Assembly: GCA_021464525.1 (NCBI GenBank)
Contig: JADRCO010000327.1
Location: forward strand, 1 to 37,752
Direction: 5' to 3'
From: Rhizophagus sp. LPA8_4_AMF
Lineage: Eukaryota; Glomeromycota; Glomeromycetes; Glomerales; Glomeraceae
DNA length: 37,752 nucleotides
Shown one piece after another: positions 33,159 through 37,752 of the stretch; position 1 is the stretch's first letter; each line of letters opens with the position of its first letter. The notes under the pieces are model-generated. The model ran no database searches. It worked only from the letters and a program-made list of their open reading frames with translations, and was not told the origin of the DNA. Both the position numbers and the translations under genes were made by a program.

Positions 33159-33504
33159 ACATTTTGTATAGTGTCCGTTCTCGATATCAAACCTACCTAG
33201 AATTTATCGAATCATTTACATTTTCCGTGGATGGATCCGGGAAAGGTTCATTTTTACGGAGTTTTTACAGAAATAACGGATAAAATTTTTTATAGGGAAT
33301 TAGTTTAAAAGATATTAGTAAAGGTCAATAACTTCCTTCCCTATCAAAAATTTCGAACATGTCGGATCGGGTTCACCTGCTATTGAGCCGGCTTTTAAAT
33401 TTTTATTTTATGCTATGGACTACGGAACATTTCTCGATAGATTTTCATTAATTTCGTTTATTTCAATATTTTTACGGAATTTTTTTCTCGGTTTAGGTGA
33501 TTAC

Positions 33505-33704
33505 CCTTGTAAAAAATTTTATCCGCAATTACTGCAAAAACTCTGTGAATATGATATATTTACGGAAAAATAACTAAACATTTAAGCAGCAATTTGGATA
33601 ATTTTCATGTTTAGAGGATATAAATTCCGTGAATATGATGCATTATTTACGGAAATAACATAATTATATGGAATAGAAAAACACGGAATAAATTTTTTAT
33701 AGGG
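33505..33704. mobile_element. 200-bp MITE, CCTTGTAAAAAATTTTATCCG ends
   Basis: The left end ccttgtaaaaaattttatcc and right end (reverse complement ccctataaaaaatttattcc) are inverted copies. tac lies on both sides (33502-33504, 33705-33707). Internal gaatatgat.ata.ttacgga repeats occur twice. Same family as 16832-16958 and 32804-33297. Confidence 0.65.
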
Positions 33705-33709
33705 TACTA

Positions 33710-34555
33710 TGGATTATTATTAAACTTAAATTAAAGAAAGTTTCAATACAGGGATAAAAGTCGTATATTAGAACAACTTTAAACCCGACACGCTTTGTGA
33801 ATTTACCAAAATGGTACCTACAGTACACTAAAATGAGAGATGCCCTTTGCAGTATATAATACAAAGAGTACTTGAAAGTTATCTATATGAGTTTATTATG
33901 AATGGATGCGATTAATTTTTTGTTTCATCATCACTGCCAAATTGAAATCCTGTTATCAATCACGCAATTAACGATTCAGAACTAGCATTTAAAATATACT
34001 TTTTAAATTACGTTTTATCCTTATATACTTTTCCCCTTGGTATTGTTTGTTAAGCGTAGCGAATAAGGATATAATCATCTACAGATGTTATTAATTTCAT
34101 CATGTACAAGAAAATTCTAAATTTAATTTTTTATTATGATTAAATCAAAGTTATATTAATTGTAATCAATTCTTTTTTTTTGCCGTTAGTTTCTAAATCC
34201 TCCCTTTGTAAAAAGGTAGAATATTAATAAAATACGATGTTGTTAATGAAATTTTATAATTATGATTTATGAATGGTTTCAAGTTGGCCACAAACTAATT
34301 AACTCACCCGTAAAGAAATTCTTTCAAATTTTAGCAACTTTATTACGTTATAAATAGAAATACTTATAAACATCACGCACCCAATAAATAAAAATAATAT
34401 CATATATTTGCGTCCGATTTCAAATCGGACTGCTGGATTAATGTGTAAAATTAGAAACAGGAAAGATTATTCAAATTATTCAAATAATGAAGAAAAAAAT
34501 TCAAGAGAAAGAAGAAAAATGGCGTAAAGAGCAAGAAAAGGAAATTAAACATTGG
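33710..34555. other. AT-rich intergenic stretch
   Basis: Nothing is recognised. Confidence 0.4.
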
Positions 34556-34556
34556 T

Positions 34557-34975
34557 ATGTCCGGAATTTGTACTAAATTCTTCAAATTGGACAAATTCCG
34601 AGCGGATCAACAGAACAAATTCCGGAAGGACCCCGAGCAATATTTCTATAGGTAACAAGATTATTTGCTTAGCCATATGCTGTTTTAGACACAGTTAGAG
34701 GTTAGGTTCGCTTAAAATTAATGATATTTTCGAAAAGTCATATGCTATGATTGCTTATTTTTTGGATAAATTCGGCAATATTTAATATGAATTTTTTAAC
34801 TAAATTAGCATAACTATTGAATTGCCATCGGTGAAGGACCATTATTTATTTATAAAAAATGTGATAAAATGCATGTAGAATACATTATATCAGTTTATTT
34901 AATGCATATGGGAAACATATTATACAGATGAACCAGTTGAAACCATTATATTGCTCGGGGTCCTATTCCGGACAT
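34557..34975. mobile_element. Inverted element with GTCCGGAA ends
   Basis: atgtccggaa (34557-34566) pairs exactly with ttccggacat (34966-34975). Inside, ggaccccgagcaatat (34628-34643) pairs exactly with atattgctcggggtcc (34948-34963). Boxes of the form (ga)caaattccgga(c) occur within and beyond the left end. No target-site duplication is clear. Confidence 0.65.
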
Positions 34976-34979
34976 AAAA

Positions 34980-35380
34980 TCAAATCAGACAAATTCCGGA
35001 CAATGAAAAAAAATTCAGAAAAATCTTGGACAGTATTTATAAATTAATTTAATTGATTTTTACAAAAAATGTAAAAATACCAAAACTAGCATTCAAAACC
35101 TTTATTGACATACTTAGAAAAAAGAAAAAATGAACAGACAAAAATGCTATCTTATGATTGGGAATTTCAAAGTCTGCGCAAAGTGATGATCATCATTTGA
35201 TCGATGTCAAATTCCGGACAGAACTTGAACCAGGACAAATTCCGGACGTAAATGAATGTCTAGAATATGTTCCAAAACGTAATCATTTCCGGAAGTTTTT
35301 TGGACATTCAGTTTTGTCCAGAATTTGCACATTCTATTCCGGACAAATTACAGAAATAACGGATAAAATTTTTTATAGGG
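34980..35380. repeat. ACAAATTCCGGAC boxes and a MITE end fragment
   Basis: gacaaattccggac and variants recur at about 34987, 35208, 35235 and 35338. The last runs into ataacggataaaatttttta plus taggg (to 35380), a 3' end of the MITE family seen at 33505. The frame at 35158-35388 is a translation of these boxes. Confidence 0.6.
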
Positions 35381-35384
35381 ATAT

Positions 35385-35655
35385 TTAATCAAAGTGCTGA
35401 AATTATGCCGCAGTAAAATGAAAGAAAAATGCATAGTATAGAACATTTAGCGAATTTATGATCCATATAAAAATCCTATTTCGTAATAGCCAGTGCTAAT
35501 TAAAATACCCCTAATTAAATTAAAAAATCGGTATGAATTTTTAATTAAAGGGAAAACTATATTTTCAAAAAATAATAATAATAAACAAAAATTAGTATAA
35601 AAAAGAATCGTCCTATCTTACAGACCTACTATCATATTCATCAGGGATTTTTTTT
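35385..35655. other. AT-rich intergenic stretch
   Basis: Nothing beyond poly-A and poly-T words is seen. Confidence 0.35.
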
Positions 35656-35659
35656 TTCT

Positions 35660-35845
35660 ACTTAAAATCCACATGGAAATTCACATCAAATATTGTGGAA
35701 ATATGTGGAAATCTGAATACTAGTTCAAATACCCAAATACCCCTGTGACAAAACACACGGTATTTCCGGCGTAGATCCACAAAATTCGAAGATTAAAATA
35801 TGTGGATCCATGTAAGATATGTGGTGTAGTGGACACCACTAAATA
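35660..35845. repeat. Cluster of GTGGATCCAC-type boxes
   Basis: atccacatgg, attgtggaaatatgtgga, agatccacaa, atatgtggatcca and atatgtgg lie in both directions. They end in the perfect hairpin tagtggacaccacta. A further pair at 36456-36478 (tccatac / gtatgga) with ttccacatattt follows. Confidence 0.45.
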
Positions 35846-35849
35846 AGAG

Positions 35850-36284
35850 TGTTATTAATTGTGTGGTTTAGAGTTAAAATTTTAAGTGTATTTTTAAGTG
35901 ACTGCGGCCCGCAATTACGATTGGTTTACTGTTCGTAATCGACTTTTATTTTATTTATACTTTATTTTATTTTAAGGGAGCGCGCCATAATTATGTAATT
36001 AAAATTCTTCGCAAAATTAATTTGGAAAGATTTTTATCACATTTTGTTTTCGCGATTGGTTCGAAGATCTTTATTTGCTAAGAGATTAATTTAGAAAGAA
36101 TTCATTTTATTGGTTTCTTTCATTTCAAAATTAGTTTTCTTTAAAAATATCAGAACTTATTTTATTTTATTTTTTTTTTTTTCTTTATTAATTTTAGTTA
36201 TTAAGAACTTGTCTACTAATAAAATTATATTTTTACCAATTGCAAATCACCTGGTTAATAATCGTGCAGGTAAAGCTGCGGGGT
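35850..36284. other. AT-rich stretch with a GC patch
   Basis: A short patch with ctgcggcccgc (35902-35912) and gagcgcgcc (35979-35987), then T-rich DNA. No gene is seen. Confidence 0.35.
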
Positions 36285-36449
36285 GAAACGTTTTTTTATT
36301 TATTAATTTATTTGCTAAAAACGTTTCACAACGTTTTTTAACTGTTTTAATAAAAAACGTTGCGAAACGTTTTTTTATTTATTAATTTACATGTTAAAAA
36401 ACGTTTCGCAACGTTTTTTAACTGTTTTAATAAAAAAACGTTGAGAAAT
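36285..36449. repeat. 79-bp tandem repeat with self-complementary units, two copies
   Basis: gaaacgtttttttatttatt starts at 36285 and again at 36364 (period 79). Each copy holds an acgtttc(a/g)caacgt box followed by aactgttttaataaaaaa. acgttgcgaaacgt and acgtttcgcaacgt are reverse complements, so the units can form hairpins within and between copies. Confidence 0.75.
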
Positions 36450-36539
36450 GTAATAGATCCATACAATGGGAATGTATGGAATTCCACATATTTCTCAACT
36501 AATTTATATGGAACGATTTACCTAAAAATTTCATGATGT

Positions 36540-36736
36540 TGTATTTCAGAATTTTCGATTTAGATGATCAACCGTTCCGATGTGCAGAGTTGATTATATT
36601 CACACATTCCTCCGAAAAAAATTTGCTTTTCTCGACTCGTATTATTATTGCTAATTATAGTAAATTCTTAACATTGACAAAATTATACTGTCCAATTACT
36701 CCGTTTCAAGTTGGGGAAAAACGCCAAATACAATAA
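36540..36736 (+). pseudogene. Possible exon after a gtatttcag acceptor
   Basis: After the sequence ttgtatttcag the frame reads IFDLDDQPFRCAELIIFTHS and continues protein-like to ITPFQVGEKRQIQ and a stop at 36736. A second coding-like piece at 36862-36957 follows aaacag and reads KSDHCSESEESDVLSCDIIN then TTPKDVLV and stop. The two do not join cleanly in frame. The family is not recognised; they may be real exons or relics. Confidence 0.3.
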
Positions 36737-37139
36737 TAATGCATAATGCTCAATTACTTTTATTTCTTTTTTGTACGAGTTGAATTATGCTGCTGCCCCA
36801 TAAATTTTGGTCATGGCGATATTCTCAATTAAATATATATTGGTAATAATTTTTCCAAACAGGAGTAGAAAAGAGTGATCACTGCTCTGAGTCAGAAGAA
36901 TCAGATGTTTTATCATGCGATATAATTAATACAACTCCAAAAGATGTTCTTGTTTAATATTGGTTGCCCATCAAAAGACTACGGTAACACCAATTACATA
37001 AGCTTTTACCTGTTCTATAATTGATTCGGATAATTAATTTGGCGACAATGCGGGGGCAAAACCCAAATAATCATGTGCCCCTTGTTTTCCAAAAAGGTAA
37101 ATGATAGACATCATTAATAATATTTTTGAAGGTGAGAAT

Positions 37140-37335
37140 TAATAGTGATCATCCCGACAAATTTGTTTGTTTGAAGTGGATGATGTGTAAGCAGTTTCTG
37201 TAATTTCTGTTACATTATTTTGAATTTGTTATTATCGGATTTTTCTTATCTTTTTTCTCATCTTTGGGTACTTTATGTGGTCTTTCACTTTCATGATATT
37301 CTGATGCAAAATTTTCATATTTTTCAATTGGTTAC
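37140..37335 (-). pseudogene. Frameshifted coding-like fragment
   Basis: The minus strand reads IEKYENFASEYHESERPHKV then PKDEKKDKKNPIITNSK and stop. A shifted frame continues NNVTEITETAYTSSTSNKQI. Lys- and Glu-rich content looks like former coding sequence; the family is unknown. Confidence 0.3.
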
Positions 37336-37560
37336 GACATAATAACGCTTTATTAATTATTAGGCACATAACATTATTCAAAGAGGCGGAGTATACAGTA
37401 TTTTTTTATACACGAAAAACATATTGCCTTTTTATCGGCTTTAAGGTTATCTAATTCATTTAAATAAAAAAATTCACAAAAATTGTGGTTTTCTTTGCCC
37501 ATTTTAATTTTTACAAAGTACTAACTTGTATATTGAAAATATTAAATATAATTTAAAAAA

Positions 37561-37752
37561 ATGAATCAAAACATAAAGATGCGAAGTGCAAAAAAAAAAG
37601 AGATCGATAAACCTTTAGATTTAATAATAAACAATAAATTTGTGTCATATACCCATGGCATTGTTAACATTATTAACTGTATTTTCATATCGGCGGATTT
37701 GTTTCATCACATGTCAGCCGAACATAGTAAATTAATTAGTGAACTGGGTTTT
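37561..37752 (+). CDS. Partial CDS running off the right edge
   Basis: ATG at 37561 in an A-rich context opens a frame of 64 codons that reaches the window end without a stop. It begins MNQNIKMRSAKKKEIDKPLD, then LIINNKFVSYTHGIVNIINC and FISADLFHHMSAEHSKLISE. Codon content is less AT-driven than that of the noise frames. No family is recognised and the 3' part is missing. Confidence 0.5.
   Translation, partial: MNQNIKMRSAKKKEIDKPLDLIINNKFVSYTHGIVNIINCIFISADLFHHMSAEHSKLISELGF

Larger units (their letters stand above)
32804..33297. mobile_element. Decayed element with Harbinger-like traits, holding a nested MITE
   Basis: The left end ccctgtaaaaaaagtcgatc and right end cggataaaattttttatagg plus g are related inverted ends. 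A 3-bp direct repeat aat flanks them (32801-32803, 33298-33300). Inside is a Myb/SANT-like coding relic (32904 on). PIF/Harbinger elements carry a Myb-like gene and make 3-bp duplications, so this assignment is plausible; it is inference. A complete 133-bp MITE interrupts it. Confidence 0.5.

Noticed and set aside
33023-33283. 86-residue plus frame
   Set aside because: Runs through the 133-bp MITE and the end of the older element.
35158-35388. 76-residue plus frame
   Set aside because: Lies over CAAATTCCGGAC boxes and the end of a MITE; explained by repeats.

Overview
The window looks like a eukaryotic, very AT-rich, gene-poor and repeat-rich stretch of a fungal genome. The best fit is an arbuscular mycorrhizal fungus (Glomeromycotina, Rhizophagus-like). 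This is inferred from the family mix, not from a database hit: kinase-tail paralogs, an HMG-box-like ORF, a FLYWCH-MULE transposase, a bromodomain/nuclease fusion, short GT-AG introns and many decayed DNA transposons. There are no bacterial operons, no tRNA or rRNA genes that I can recognise, and no CRISPR array.

Left part (1-10600). A gene cut by the left edge (minus strand, with a 78-bp intron) has a decayed paralog at 3204-3830 that keeps the end of a protein-kinase domain. A 5'-truncated processed retrocopy with poly(A) tail, AATAAA signal and target-site duplication lies at 4252-4753. A small plus-strand ORF at 6835 encodes a possible secreted Asp/Tyr-rich peptide. The best cellular gene is on the minus strand at 7757-9628. 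It has two exons encoding a bromodomain followed by a PD-(D/E)XK nuclease-like domain, but exon 1 carries an in-frame stop.

Middle (10600-25000). This part holds a 0.8-kb purine-rich tandem tract, a short HMG-box-like ORF (13580-13912), short inverted-repeat elements and one copy of a foldback-like element (17281-17835). A block at 21400-24400 contains two fragments of a MULE transposase, each between degenerate arrays of CGGGATT boxes in opposite orientation.

Right part (25000-37752). One uninterrupted FLYWCH-MULE transposase ORF lies on the minus strand (28009-29451). It is followed by 44-bp tandem repeats, a GC-richer structured stretch, the second foldback copy (31601-32120), a probable Harbinger-like element (32804-33297) with a complete 133-bp MITE nested in it, related MITEs, a GTCCGGAA inverted element, a 79-bp hairpin tandem repeat, and a CDS entering from the right edge at 37561.

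The genes show no sign of acting as a pathway. The common thread is mobile DNA. Several unrelated repeat families share one design: arrays of short near-palindromic boxes, in opposite orientation at the two ends of a core. Two foldback copies and two MULE relics show it most clearly, and this is the candidate undescribed system here.
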